A stretch of 48,579 nucleotides of DNA from JALNZF01 sp049793155 (lineage in GTDB: Bacteria; Nitrospirota; UBA9217). Of this stretch, positions 39,151 to 47,909 are shown piece after piece. Within the stretch, counting starts at the first letter, position 1, and every line of letters begins with the position of its first letter. The stretch is taken from the NCBI GenBank assembly GCA_049793155.1, contig JBARBN010000059.1:1-48579 (forward strand). Direction: 5' to 3'. Both the position numbers and the translations under genes were made by a program. Under the pieces are notes generated by a model. That model saw only the letters and a list, made by a program, of their open reading frames with translations, searched no databases and was not told where the DNA came from.

Positions 39151-42100
39151 ATGCAGCTGAAAACCCTTGAAATGATCGGTTTTAAATCCTTCTCAGACAA
39201 GACGGTCATTACTTTCCAACCGGGAATCACAGCCGTGGTAGGCCCCAACGGCTGCGGCAAGAGCAACATCTCCGACGCCATCCGATGGGTTCTCGGCGAA
39301 CAGAGCGCCAAGCATCTCCGCGGCGATAAGATGGAAGATGTCATCTTCAACGGAAGCGAGAGCCGCAAGCCACTGGGCATGGCCGAGGTGACCCTCAGAC
39401 TGACGAACGTCGAGGGAACCTTTTCGTCTTCAGAATTTGGTCACTATCAGGAGATCGAGATCACCCGCCGCCTCTACCGCTCGGGCGAAAGCGAATACCT
39501 TATCAACAGGATCCCCTGCCGCCTCAAGGACATCCGCGATCTGATGATGGATGCCGGCGTAGGCTCGAGGATACACGCCATCATCGAACAGGACAAAGTA
39601 GACCAGATCCTCTCCACCAAGCCGCAGGACCGCAGGTTCCTGTTCGAGGAAGTGGCCGGCGTCATGAAATACAAAGCTCGCCGCCAGGAGGCGCTCTCCA
39701 AGCTCGAATCAACCAACCAGAATCTGCTCCGGGTGAATGACATCATCATCGAGGTCAAGCGTCAGGTCAATTCCCTCGATCGACAGGCCCGGAAAGCCGA
39801 GCGCTATCAAAAACTGCGTGCGGAGATGAAGGAACTCGATTTCCGGCTGGCCTCCGTCGACTACTCCGGTCTCGGCTCCGAGTGGACCGCATCGTCGGAG
39901 GAATTCAAGATATTGGAAGACGAAGTAACGGCGTTGCACGCATCTCTCGCCAGGATCGAGTCCACGATCGAAGAGACCAGAGCGGACGCCCTGTCCGCTG
40001 AACATGAACTGGCGGCGCTCCAGCACAAGATACACGAGACCGAGACCGCGCTCAGCCGCGCCGAGCATGGCGTGGAGATGTCAAAAAGTCAAATTGCGTC
40101 GCTCATTGAGCAGCGCGGTCGCGACATCGCGGACAGTGAGTACTTGAAACAGGAAACCGCGCGGGTAGCCGGACAAAAGGCCCGGCATGAAGAAGAATCC
40201 GCGGTTCTGGCCGCCTCGATTCAGTCGAAGAACGCCGTACTGAGCGAGAGGACTTCGGATCTGGAATCCCTTTCTGAGGCGCTCAAGGAACAGGAACTGC
40301 TGCTTGAGGAGACCAGGGCCGGAATATTGAACGCCATGACGGGCTCGGCCACAGAGAGATCCAGGATCGTGAACCTTGAATCGCGCATCGCGCAGATAGT
40401 TGAACAGGATGCTCGCGATCTTTCTGAAAAGAAGGACCTGGAGCAGAGACTCGCTGAACTTGAGTCCCGTCTTGCGGGAAAAGAACGCGAGATCGAGGAG
40501 CAAACAGCCCGTGGAAACGCGGTCCGGGAAGAACGCATGGACGTAGCCGTCCGACTGGAGCAGGCGGTCGCGAGGAAAAAAACGCTCGACGTGAGCCTGA
40601 ATGAAAGCAAGAACAGGCTCGCGGGACAGAGCTCACGTCTTCGCTCCCTGCTCGAACTGGAACAGAGCCTCGAAGGTTACCAGAAGGGAGTACGCACCGT
40701 AATGTCCGCGCGCAAGGAGGCCTCATCGACCGAAAGTCTCGGGACCATTCACGGCCTTGTAGCAGACATGATCGAGACTGAACCGAAGTACGAGGTCGCC
40801 ATCGAGGCCGTTCTCGGAGACCGGCTTCAGTACGTTGTAGTGGACTCGCAGACCGATTCGCTCAAGGCTATCGACTATCTCAAGGCGAAAAGCGGCGGCC
40901 GGGGCACGTTTCTTCCCAAGAAAACACGCGAGGTAAAATCGGAACCTTTTAGAAAGAACGGCCATGCCGGTGTCATCGGCTCGGCATTGAATATTGTGAG
41001 CTATAAAGACACCTATAGCAGTGTGGCCCAGTATCTGCTCGGCGATGTGGTCGTCGTCGACAACATGGATACCGCCCTCTATCTTTGGCAGAAGAACGGT
41101 TTCGACAAGACCGTCGTCACTCTCTCCGGAGAGATCGTCGACCCGTGGGGCGCGGTAACCGGCGGCGCCGTCGACACCACCGGAACCGGCATGCTCACCA
41201 AGCGCCGCGAGATCAAGGACATTGAACACGAGTTGGCTGAGCTCAGAGCCCGGATCGCAGTGCTCGAAGCGGAACTGACCTCCGTCGAGGCGTCGATCGT
41301 GTCGGATACCAGGATCGAGGCCGAGCTCTCGGGACAGGTGCACCGCATAGAGCTCGATCTCGTGAACGGCGTAAAGGACCGCACGACCGTCAGAGACGAC
41401 ATCGGCCGCGCAGCAGAACGAGCCAGGACGCTTGCTGCAGAAGCGGCAGGACGAGCGGCCCTCCTGCAGGAACTGAACACAGGCATTGAACAGTCGCGGG
41501 AAAAGCTTCGAAGTCTTGAGGCGGGCCATTCGAACGCCAAGTCGGACATCGAGGTCATCCAGATCGAACTTTCCCTCAAGAAGGAAAAGCTCGATGCGGC
41601 GCGCTCCGCGATCACCGATATCAAAATGGAGATCACTGCGCTCCAGGAAAAACAAGCCGCTGCTGCCAGAACCATCGCAACGCTTGTCCTGACGGAAACG
41701 GAAATGACCGAACGGCTTGCGAAGCGCGAGGCTGAGATCACGAGCATCGCTGCGAAGCTCATTGAACTCGAATCAGCCATCGCGAAGGCTGAGAACGAGA
41801 TCAAGGCACACATCGGACTGCTCGAAACGGAACGACAGGTCCTCATTTCGAAGCAGGAAGCTCATGCAGTGAAGATCCATGCTCTCCGTGCCGACGAGGA
41901 ACAGGTCCGGGAGGTGCGACGCGACATTGAGGCCTCCCAGAAAAGGCTTTCCGCCAATGAGGTCAAACGCACCGAGCTCCGCATGAGGATCGAGCACCTG
42001 AAAGACACTATATGGAGCACTTACCACACCGAGCTCGAGACCGTGGTCCAGGAACTCGGACAGTTCGAGATCAATCTGGAAGAATCAAAGGCACAGGTCG

Positions 42101-42735
42101 AGGACCTGCGCCAGAAGATCGATCAGATGGGTCCGATCAACGTGGATGCGCTGCAGGAATACAACGAATTAAAGGAGCGGTACGACATCCTGAGCGCGCA
42201 GCAGAACGATATCAACGAATCCATCGCCAACCTCAAGGCCACCATCGCGAAGCTTGACGGTGAAACCAGAGAACTCTTCAGCGAGGCCTTCAACGCTATC
42301 CAGGAGAAGTTCAAGGAGGTCTTTTCCCTCCTGTTCGAGGGGGGCAGGGCGGAGCTCGTGCTCCTCGATGAATCGAACATACTCGAGTCGGGTATTGAGA
42401 TCATCGCCCAGCCCAGGGGTAAGAAATTCCAGAGCATCACCCTGCTCTCGGGCGGCGAGCGCGCACTCACGGCCATTGCCCTGCTCTTCGCGGCATTCCT
42501 TGTTAAACCGAGCCCGTTCTGCATGCTTGATGAGGTCGACGCACCACTCGACGAAGCGAACGTCACTCGCTTCACCCGCCTTATTCGCGAGATGAGCAGC
42601 CGCTCGCAGTTCATCACCATCACGCATAACAAGCGAACCATGGAGATGGCCGACGCACTCTACGGAATCACCATGGAAGAACCGGGTTGTTCCCGCGTGG
42701 TGTCCGTCAAGCTGCGTGAACCGGCGCTGGTATAA
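39151..42735 (+). CDS. smc: Chromosome segregation protein SMC
   Basis: The 1194-residue SMC ATPase compacts and organises the chromosome as a dimer with ScpA/ScpB. The start 'MQLKTLEMIGFKSFSDK' with Walker A 'GPNGCGKSN' (31-39) is canonical. Long coiled coils flank a hinge at about 500-660 ('IHGLVADMIETEPKYEVAIEAVLGDRLQYVVVDS'). The ABC signature 'LLSGGERALTAIALL' and Walker B 'PFCMLDEVDAPLDEAN' close the C-terminus. The ATG at 39151 is preferred over 39139 because it gives the family N-terminus; AGGAGG lies only 3 bases before it. scpA/scpB are not in the window. Confidence 0.97.
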   Translation: MQLKTLEMIGFKSFSDKTVITFQPGITAVVGPNGCGKSNISDAIRWVLGEQSAKHLRGDKMEDVIFNGSESRKPLGMAEVTLRLTNVEGTFSSSEFGHYQEIEITRRLYRSGESEYLINRIPCRLKDIRDLMMDAGVGSRIHAIIEQDKVDQILSTKPQDRRFLFEEVAGVMKYKARRQEALSKLESTNQNLLRVNDIIIEVKRQVNSLDRQARKAERYQKLRAEMKELDFRLASVDYSGLGSEWTASSEEFKILEDEVTALHASLARIESTIEETRADALSAEHELAALQHKIHETETALSRAEHGVEMSKSQIASLIEQRGRDIADSEYLKQETARVAGQKARHEEESAVLAASIQSKNAVLSERTSDLESLSEALKEQELLLEETRAGILNAMTGSATERSRIVNLESRIAQIVEQDARDLSEKKDLEQRLAELESRLAGKEREIEEQTARGNAVREERMDVAVRLEQAVARKKTLDVSLNESKNRLAGQSSRLRSLLELEQSLEGYQKGVRTVMSARKEASSTESLGTIHGLVADMIETEPKYEVAIEAVLGDRLQYVVVDSQTDSLKAIDYLKAKSGGRGTFLPKKTREVKSEPFRKNGHAGVIGSALNIVSYKDTYSSVAQYLLGDVVVVDNMDTALYLWQKNGFDKTVVTLSGEIVDPWGAVTGGAVDTTGTGMLTKRREIKDIEHELAELRARIAVLEAELTSVEASIVSDTRIEAELSGQVHRIELDLVNGVKDRTTVRDDIGRAAERARTLAAEAAGRAALLQELNTGIEQSREKLRSLEAGHSNAKSDIEVIQIELSLKKEKLDAARSAITDIKMEITALQEKQAAAARTIATLVLTETEMTERLAKREAEITSIAAKLIELESAIAKAENEIKAHIGLLETERQVLISKQEAHAVKIHALRADEEQVREVRRDIEASQKRLSANEVKRTELRMRIEHLKDTIWSTYHTELETVVQELGQFEINLEESKAQVEDLRQKIDQMGPINVDALQEYNELKERYDILSAQQNDINESIANLKATIAKLDGETRELFSEAFNAIQEKFKEVFSLLFEGGRAELVLLDESNILESGIEIIAQPRGKKFQSITLLSGGERALTAIALLFAAFLVKPSPFCMLDEVDAPLDEANVTRFTRLIREMSSRSQFITITHNKRTMEMADALYGITMEEPGCSRVVSVKLREPALV

Positions 42736-43048
42736 ATCAAATCGGGGCTCCGGGTCCCGGGCCTTCGGACCTTGATCTGCAACCGCAAATCGAGGATAGA
42801 TAACCGTGTAGTCCAAACTACCAACTGCCCCTGCATCGAGCCCGATGATATTCTCCTGTTCAGGACCTCCCTTCGATAAGGGGAATCACTACAGAAACTT
42901 GCCTGCCTTTCCTTTTTTCATTCTCTATTATTTCTTCATTGATATGAAATGGTTACACGCAGATCAGCACGTGGGGTGGAGCTTAAAAAACTGTTTTTCG
43001 GACCCGGTATTCAAAATATTGAACTGCGGCGAGAGGAATAGAAGAAAA
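42736..43048. other. Intergenic region downstream of smc
   Basis: About 310 bases with no recognisable gene. A 68-codon plus-strand frame (42845-43051) has no ribosome site and a low-complexity sequence. No clear terminator for smc is seen. Confidence 0.4.
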
Positions 43049-43082
43049 TAAAAAAGCAGACCCTGATTGATCAAGGCCTGCT
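43049..43082 (-). terminator. Intrinsic terminator of the cold-shock gene
   Basis: On the minus strand a 12-bp stem (AGCAG plus a wobble-containing arm, four-base loop) at 43082-43055 is followed by a run of T (43054-43049), 21 bases beyond the stop. Confidence 0.7.
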
Positions 43083-43102
43083 AATTAGGTTAATGCGTTG
43101 GA

Positions 43103-43303
43103 TTAAAGCTTGACGACGTTCGATGCTTTGGGGCCTTTGGGCGAATCGATCACGTCGAACGAAACTTCCTGACCTTCAGCCAGGGACTTGAATCCGCTGT
43201 CCTGAATATCGCCAAAATGAACGAACACATCACCGCCGCTTGCACGAGTAATGAATCCAAATCCTTTGGCATCATTGAACCACTTCACTGTACCATTTTC
43301 CAT
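43103..43303 (-). CDS. Cold-shock protein (CspA family)
   Basis: The 66-residue OB-fold RNA chaperone reads 'GTVKWFNDAKGFGFITRASGGDVFVHFGDIQ', with the RNP1 motif K-G-F-G-F-I and RNP2 motif V-F-V-H-F. It melts RNA structures and binds single-stranded nucleic acid; whether cold-induced cannot be read directly. A promoter about 110 bases upstream leaves a long leader, as in many csp genes. AAGGAGG lies before the ATG. It has its own terminator. Confidence 0.95.
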   Translation of the reverse strand: MENGTVKWFNDAKGFGFITRASGGDVFVHFGDIQDSGFKSLAEGQEVSFDVIDSPKGPKASNVVKL

Positions 43304-43417
43304 TGTGAGCTACCTCCTTCTTGTGTATTGAAGCTTACGGAAAAGGCAAAAAAAATCCGCAAAGCCAAAAATGTCTTTGCGGTCACCCTACAAGTACATC
43401 CGGAACTTCTAAAAAAC

Positions 43418-43446
43418 ATAATCCCACTTTAGCTCCAGAAAGTCAA
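43418..43446 (-). promoter_or_regulatory. Promoter for the cold-shock gene
   Basis: The minus strand has TTGACT (43446-43441), 17 bases, GATTAT (43423-43418), with TGG directly before the -10. The leader is about 108 bases, which fits the long 5' UTR of csp genes. Confidence 0.58.
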
Positions 43447-43496
43447 GAGTTATTATTTATTTTATTCATGGGATCCTGGGAATGAATTAAGGTGCC

Positions 43497-44486
43497 TCAG
43501 AACGCAAGGCCGGGATATGCGAACCAATCTTGAAAACCGGCATCGCTGCCCATGGCGTTTTGCGGCATGGTGTTATCCGGCTTCCACCTGAGAATATCCC
43601 TTCTGGGGAGAGGCACAAGCGGCTCGAAGGAGCCGGATGATGGCCTGTCCGGCTGCAGACGTATCCCTATATCAGCGAGTCTCAGAGCGCTTTTCCACAA
43701 ACGGCTGCGCGAGGGCGCTCCGAGGACGGCAGTATAAATGAGACCCTTTTCTGTGTCCAAGGCGCCTACAAAACAGTGGCGCGCGTTACAAGTAAAGCCG
43801 GTCTTTCCGCCTATCATGTCAGTTCGGGACCACAGCAGGTTATCCGTATTTGATAGAAATAATTCCCTTCCTGAGGCTGTTTTTACCATCCAACCTTTTT
43901 TGCCGAGGATCTCTCTGATAAGCGGATAGGTGAGCGCCTTTTTCAGAATGATGGTCAGATCGCGGGCCGTTGTATATTGTTTCCCTTTGGGCAGGCCGGA
44001 AGCAGTCTCGAAATGGGTATCGTTGGCACCAATATCCTTTGCCTTCTGATTCATCAATGCGACAAATGCATTCTCTGTACCGCTTGCCCCTTCGGCAAGG
44101 GCCACGGCGGCGGCATTGATGGATCTCATGAGTGCCAGATGGAGGAGGTCTGAAACCGTCAGGACATCGCCCGCCTTGAGCCTGGGCTTTCCGGAACGGG
44201 CTGCCTGGGCCTTGCGGCTCACCGTCACGCTGGCCGAAGAATCCATATGATCGAGGGCCACCATGGCAGTCATGAGTTTTACCGTACTGGCAGGTGGAAG
44301 CTTGGCCGAAGGGAATTTCTCGGAAAGTACCGAGTCGTTCTCATCGATCACGATCCAGGCCTTTGCCGCAATGCCCTTCCGTGAAAGAGAAAAAGCGGGT
44401 TGCACCGCTGACAGCAGCAGAACTGCGAACAGCAGGTAAAAAAAAATGAGTTTGACGCGGGATCCGGATAATTCAGGTCTGTACAT
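43497..44486 (-). CDS. D-alanyl-D-alanine carboxypeptidase (peptidase S11)
   Basis: The 329-residue secreted enzyme trims the terminal D-Ala of peptidoglycan pentapeptides. A hydrophobic N-terminal signal (about 12-33) precedes the catalytic serine motif S67-T-V-K70, the S122-I-N124 motif and K228-T-G230. The order and spacing match low-molecular-mass PBP5-type enzymes, but the usual C-terminal beta-domain and amphipathic anchor are replaced by about 60 unrelated residues. The ATG at 44486 has no ribosome site and lies 7 bases after a TATAAT, so the messenger may be leaderless. It may counteract L,D-transpeptidation by removing pentapeptide donors. Confidence 0.9.
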   Translation of the reverse strand: MYRPELSGSRVKLIFFYLLFAVLLLSAVQPAFSLSRKGIAAKAWIVIDENDSVLSEKFPSAKLPPASTVKLMTAMVALDHMDSSASVTVSRKAQAARSGKPRLKAGDVLTVSDLLHLALMRSINAAAVALAEGASGTENAFVALMNQKAKDIGANDTHFETASGLPKGKQYTTARDLTIILKKALTYPLIREILGKKGWMVKTASGRELFLSNTDNLLWSRTDMIGGKTGFTCNARHCFVGALDTEKGLIYTAVLGAPSRSRLWKSALRLADIGIRLQPDRPSSGSFEPLVPLPRRDILRWKPDNTMPQNAMGSDAGFQDWFAYPGLAF

Positions 44487-44493
44487 TGCAATT

Positions 44494-44499
44494 ATTATA
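44494..44499 (-). promoter_or_regulatory. -10 box for the carboxypeptidase gene (leaderless)
   Basis: A perfect TATAAT on the minus strand (44499-44494) stands 7 bases before the ATG. Transcription would start 0-2 bases upstream of the ATG. A -35 is not clear. Confidence 0.35.
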
Positions 44500-44625
44500 C
44501 ACTAAAAAATTAAAATGTGTTGTAATTTCTGTCACTTCCTGTAAAAAGGTCCCATCACGTATCTTACGGGAACGACCGTTTATGACGGCGCCATTTGAAC
44601 CCAATTTCCGGATATAGCGAAGAAC

Positions 44626-44654
44626 TTGCCGATTCCTTTAAAATAATATATACT
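44626..44654 (+). promoter_or_regulatory. Promoter for the MFS gene
   Basis: TTGCCG (44626-44631), 17 bases, TATACT (44649-44654). The -10 matches 5 of 6 and the -35 4 of 6. The leader is about 108 bases. Confidence 0.5.
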
Positions 44655-44769
44655 CATAAAAAAAATTAATGGCGTGCTCTATCAATTCTTGGACTACAAC
44701 AATGCGTGCCTGGGTTAATCGGCATGCACATATTCTTTTAAGGTTACTTTCATCCGGGAGAACATAAAC

Positions 44770-46068
44770 ATGGGGAGGAAAGGCTGGTTAGTTACATTTG
44801 CGGGAATGGGGCTGAACCTGACACTCGGTATTTTGTACGCCTGGAGCATGTTCAGCAAACAGCTTACCGAATCAATTGAGAACAACGGTTTTGGATGGTC
44901 GAAAACAGCCGCAACACTGCCTTACACGATCGCAATCGCAGTTTTCGCCGTTGTGATGGTACCCGCCGGACGTCTTCAGGACCGATTCGGACCTCGCATT
45001 GTTGCTACCGCAGGCGCCGTACTCGCCGGCGCGGGGCTTATTATTGCGAGTTTTGCAACACCGGAACATATCTTCTTTGCTTTGCTCGGATTCGGCGTAT
45101 TAGGAGGGACCGGGATCGGACTTGGGTATGCTTCTGCTACTCCCGCGGCAGTGAAATGGTTCTCGTCTGAAAAAAAAGGGCTCATCGTCGGTCTCGTGGT
45201 AGGCGGCTTCGGACTTGCACCCGTATATATCGCCCCCCTTTCGAAGTACCTGCTGGCGACATACGGGATCGGAAATTCGTTCAGGATCCTTGGCATCGCC
45301 TTTATGGCGATAGCTGTTGTGTTGGCACAGTTCATTAAAAACCCGCCTGTTCCAATTCCTTCTCAAAATAAATCAGAGACAGCCGGCACCGTGAAGCCCC
45401 TTCAGAACGATTGTTCATGGCAACAGATGCTCAAGACCCCGGCGTTCTATTCTCTATACATTCAATTTGCCTGTGCTGCAACGGCCGGTCTCATGATCAT
45501 TGGACACCTTGCGAAGATCGTATCCGTCCAGTCCGGAAATTCGATAAAGATCGGTTTTGTTTTTGTGGCCCTTCTTGCGATCTTCAACGCCGGAGGCCGT
45601 GTTGTGGCAGGCCTCGTCTCGGATTACATCGGCAGAGTGGTGACAATAGCCCTGGTCTGCACTATGCAGTCCCTCGTCATGTTCTTCTTTCCGATGTTCA
45701 CCTCGGTGAATGACTTTATACTCGGTTCGGCCGTCGTAGGCTTCAACTACGGTGCCTGTCTTTCATTGTTCCCGGCAACGACGGCCGATTACTGGGGAAC
45801 CAGAAATCTCGGGATGAACTACGGGATATTATTTACCTCCTGGGGTGTCGGAGGGATCTTCGGACCGATGCTGGCCGGGAAGATCGCCGATGCGACCGGT
45901 TCCTACGCACTTGCCTACTCGGTGGCATCGGGGCTCCTGTTGTTCGCGGTATTTCTCGCTATGGTCGGCTATATCAATATTTCAGTGAATATCCCTGAAC
46001 GGGAATTGAAGATCAAGCTCGGGAAAAGCAAGACAGGGAAACCGGTTGCAGTGAAAATTGAGGACTGA
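44770..46068 (+). CDS. OFA-type MFS transporter
   Basis: A 432-residue, 12-helix carrier with the early 'LNLTLGILYAWSMFSKQLTE' signature of the oxalate/formate antiporter (OFA) family, loop 2-3 'GRLQDRFGPRIVATAG' and 'GIGLGYASATPAAVKWFSSEKKGLIVG'. OFA proteins exchange or co-transport small organic acids such as oxalate and formate. No oxalyl-CoA decarboxylase or formate genes are adjacent, so the substrate remains open. The promoter and a 116-base leader precede it. The C-terminal tail is short and basic. Confidence 0.93.
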   Translation: MGRKGWLVTFAGMGLNLTLGILYAWSMFSKQLTESIENNGFGWSKTAATLPYTIAIAVFAVVMVPAGRLQDRFGPRIVATAGAVLAGAGLIIASFATPEHIFFALLGFGVLGGTGIGLGYASATPAAVKWFSSEKKGLIVGLVVGGFGLAPVYIAPLSKYLLATYGIGNSFRILGIAFMAIAVVLAQFIKNPPVPIPSQNKSETAGTVKPLQNDCSWQQMLKTPAFYSLYIQFACAATAGLMIIGHLAKIVSVQSGNSIKIGFVFVALLAIFNAGGRVVAGLVSDYIGRVVTIALVCTMQSLVMFFFPMFTSVNDFILGSAVVGFNYGACLSLFPATTADYWGTRNLGMNYGILFTSWGVGGIFGPMLAGKIADATGSYALAYSVASGLLLFAVFLAMVGYINISVNIPERELKIKLGKSKTGKPVAVKIED

Positions 46069-46220
46069 TGATTCCAGGGAGCATGACCATTCGTCCCCGT
46101 TGTCTGAGATGTCAGACTGAGTAAGATTAATGCACAGCAAATTCTGCATGCTCCGGCATGAGAAATGACCCGAAGTCTTGTTCTCCTGCTTGCCAGCCGC
46201 AGATTTCAAAGCGGATCTAT

Positions 46221-47084
46221 TTAGTTAAAAGCCCCGATTACTTTTACCGCCTGACGCAGCAGATCATAGTCCTTGTCTATTATGACGGCAAACCCTGAAA
46301 GTTGTGCGGCTTCCAGTATCTTCTCAGCTGCGGCGTCCCCGGGCTTCAGTTTGAGCAGCGCAGCCTTGACCCTTGCCGCCACGGCTTTGTTCAGTTTGGG
46401 TGTGGAATATATCGGCCAGTTGGGAAAGTAATCCGTGTACCCCACGATCCTGATCTGTGATAAATCGACTTTGTCCTTCATCTTGTCCAAGTCGTCCTCA
46501 CGTATCCCGCCCGCGTCTGCAGCCTTGTTGAATACCGCCATGGTAACATTGTCATGTTTCTTTGCAAAAGGCAGCATCGTAAAGTCCCTGTTCACGTCGA
46601 TGCCGGCCTTGGTCAACAGAAGCATCTGGAAGATATATCCAGCCGCTGAATCCTTTTCAACAAAGATGAGCTTTTTCCCCTTCAGGTCCTGCACTTTTTC
46701 AATGCCGCTGTCTTTCCGCGTAATAATGATCCCTCGGAACCTGATGCCGGCTTTTTTCTCTGCCGAGACTGCCAGAGGGTCTATGGCAATGTTTTTTTTG
46801 AGCTGAATATAAACAATGGAATTCGAAAAACCAATGTCCACCTGACCTTTTTCCACCAACGTCTTGTATGAATCAAAATCCTTTGGAATCACGAGGGTCA
46901 CCTTTTCACCCACTTCCTTTGAAAGGTATTCCGCGAGCGGCGTGTACAGGGTGTTCAGTTCCACTGCGCTCAAGCGCGGGAGTATCGCGATCCTGATCTC
47001 TGCGGATGCCGGACCGGACATTGCAAATGAAAGTGTCGCGCAAACAAGCACGGCCATTGACATGATCCGTGTGATTCCTTTCAT
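46221..47084 (-). CDS. PhnD-like phosphate/phosphonate-type periplasmic binding protein
   Basis: The 287-residue protein has a signal peptide ('MKGITRIMSMAVLVCATLSFAMSGPASA') and 'IAILPRLSAVELNTLYTPLAEYLSKEVG', 'VDIGFSNSIVYIQL', 'GYIFQMLLLTKAGID' and 'GGIREDDLDKMKD', the layout of PhnD-type binding proteins for phosphonate, phosphite and related anions. No PhnC/PhnE ABC genes are next to it, so it is an orphan, perhaps a signal input as in some two-component systems. GGAGGGA lies before the ATG at 47084. A strong promoter is 80 bases upstream. Confidence 0.9.
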   Translation of the reverse strand: MKGITRIMSMAVLVCATLSFAMSGPASAEIRIAILPRLSAVELNTLYTPLAEYLSKEVGEKVTLVIPKDFDSYKTLVEKGQVDIGFSNSIVYIQLKKNIAIDPLAVSAEKKAGIRFRGIIITRKDSGIEKVQDLKGKKLIFVEKDSAAGYIFQMLLLTKAGIDVNRDFTMLPFAKKHDNVTMAVFNKAADAGGIREDDLDKMKDKVDLSQIRIVGYTDYFPNWPIYSTPKLNKAVAARVKAALLKLKPGDAAAEKILEAAQLSGFAVIIDKDYDLLRQAVKVIGAFN

Positions 47085-47165
47085 TGTCCCTCCTGAGAAT
47101 ATACAGTTCATTATTGTGGAGTCCGCGCCGGGGATAGTCGACGTTCAGATGATTAATGATGGTAA

Positions 47166-47194
47166 ACCATAGCAAAAACATACGATGTTGTCAA
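47166..47194 (-). promoter_or_regulatory. Promoter for the phnD-like gene
   Basis: The minus strand has a perfect TTGACA (47194-47189), 17 bases, then TATGGT (47171-47166), with TGC in front as an extended -10. Confidence 0.62.
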
Positions 47195-47279
47195 TCTAAA
47201 GGATTATTTTTCAAGCCCTTGCCTGATGACTGCACAGAGGGTCTCTGCAGAGACGTCTCCAACGCAGAAAGGACAGGCT

Positions 47280-47768
47280 TCAAAGTGCCGGCGGGAAATC
47301 CCCAACCCGTACATTGCGATACCACTCTACAAACTGAGCTGCCGCGGGATGACCTTCCTCAGGCGCCCATGATGCACTATTTTTATCTTTCGGCTTGACG
47401 TATGGTCCCTGTTTTACCTCAAAGAAGATTGTTCCGCTTTCGAGCGATACGATCGTGTGCCAGGTATTCTCCGGTATCTCTGCAGCGAACACAGGTCCTC
47501 TCGAGGACAATGCGACCCGTTCGGCAACCGTGCCGGAGTCATGAAAGAAGAGGAGCACTGCGGAACCACGCAGAAGAAGAAAGATTTCGCATGTCTCCGG
47601 CTCGGCATGCCGGTGCGGCCTGATATAGGTTCCCGGTTCTATGGCAACGCATAGTCGTTGTACGGGGTCTTCCAGTCGCGGATGGAGATTATGATGCGCC
47701 CGTTTCCGGGGCGAATCTATTGCCTTGTTGGTAAGCGAGTCCAATAAGGCATTGTCGATCTGCTTCAT
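47280..47768 (-). CDS. WbuC-family cupin protein
   Basis: A 162-residue small cupin starting 'MKQIDNALLDSLTNKAIDSPRKRAHHNLHPRLEDPVQRLCVAIEPGTYIRPHRH', followed by 'EIFLLLRGSAVLLFF', 'AAEIPENTWHTIVSLESGTIFFEVKQGPY'. This matches WbuC, with the metal-binding His/Glu residues of the cupin barrel in 'HRHAEPETCE' and 'WHT'. In E. coli wbuC is next to O-antigen genes; no such genes are seen here, so the role is open. GGGAG precedes the ATG at 47768, which rules out the longer frame. Confidence 0.9.
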   Translation of the reverse strand: MKQIDNALLDSLTNKAIDSPRKRAHHNLHPRLEDPVQRLCVAIEPGTYIRPHRHAEPETCEIFLLLRGSAVLLFFHDSGTVAERVALSSRGPVFAAEIPENTWHTIVSLESGTIFFEVKQGPYVKPKDKNSASWAPEEGHPAAAQFVEWYRNVRVGDFPPAL

Positions 47769-47909
47769 TTTGTTCTCCCTGTCCCTGTCAGGTGCTTTGG
47801 CTTTTTTTGTGATGCAGGAAGGAACTACAATCTGCGACAACTGCCTTTCAGGATGCATTGACCTTCAAACCGCTGCGAACCGTCCGGACCGGACGGATCA
47901 GACGGGCTT

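Noticed and set aside
42845..43051. 68-residue plus-strand frame between smc and csp
   Set aside because: No ribosome site and no recognisable content.
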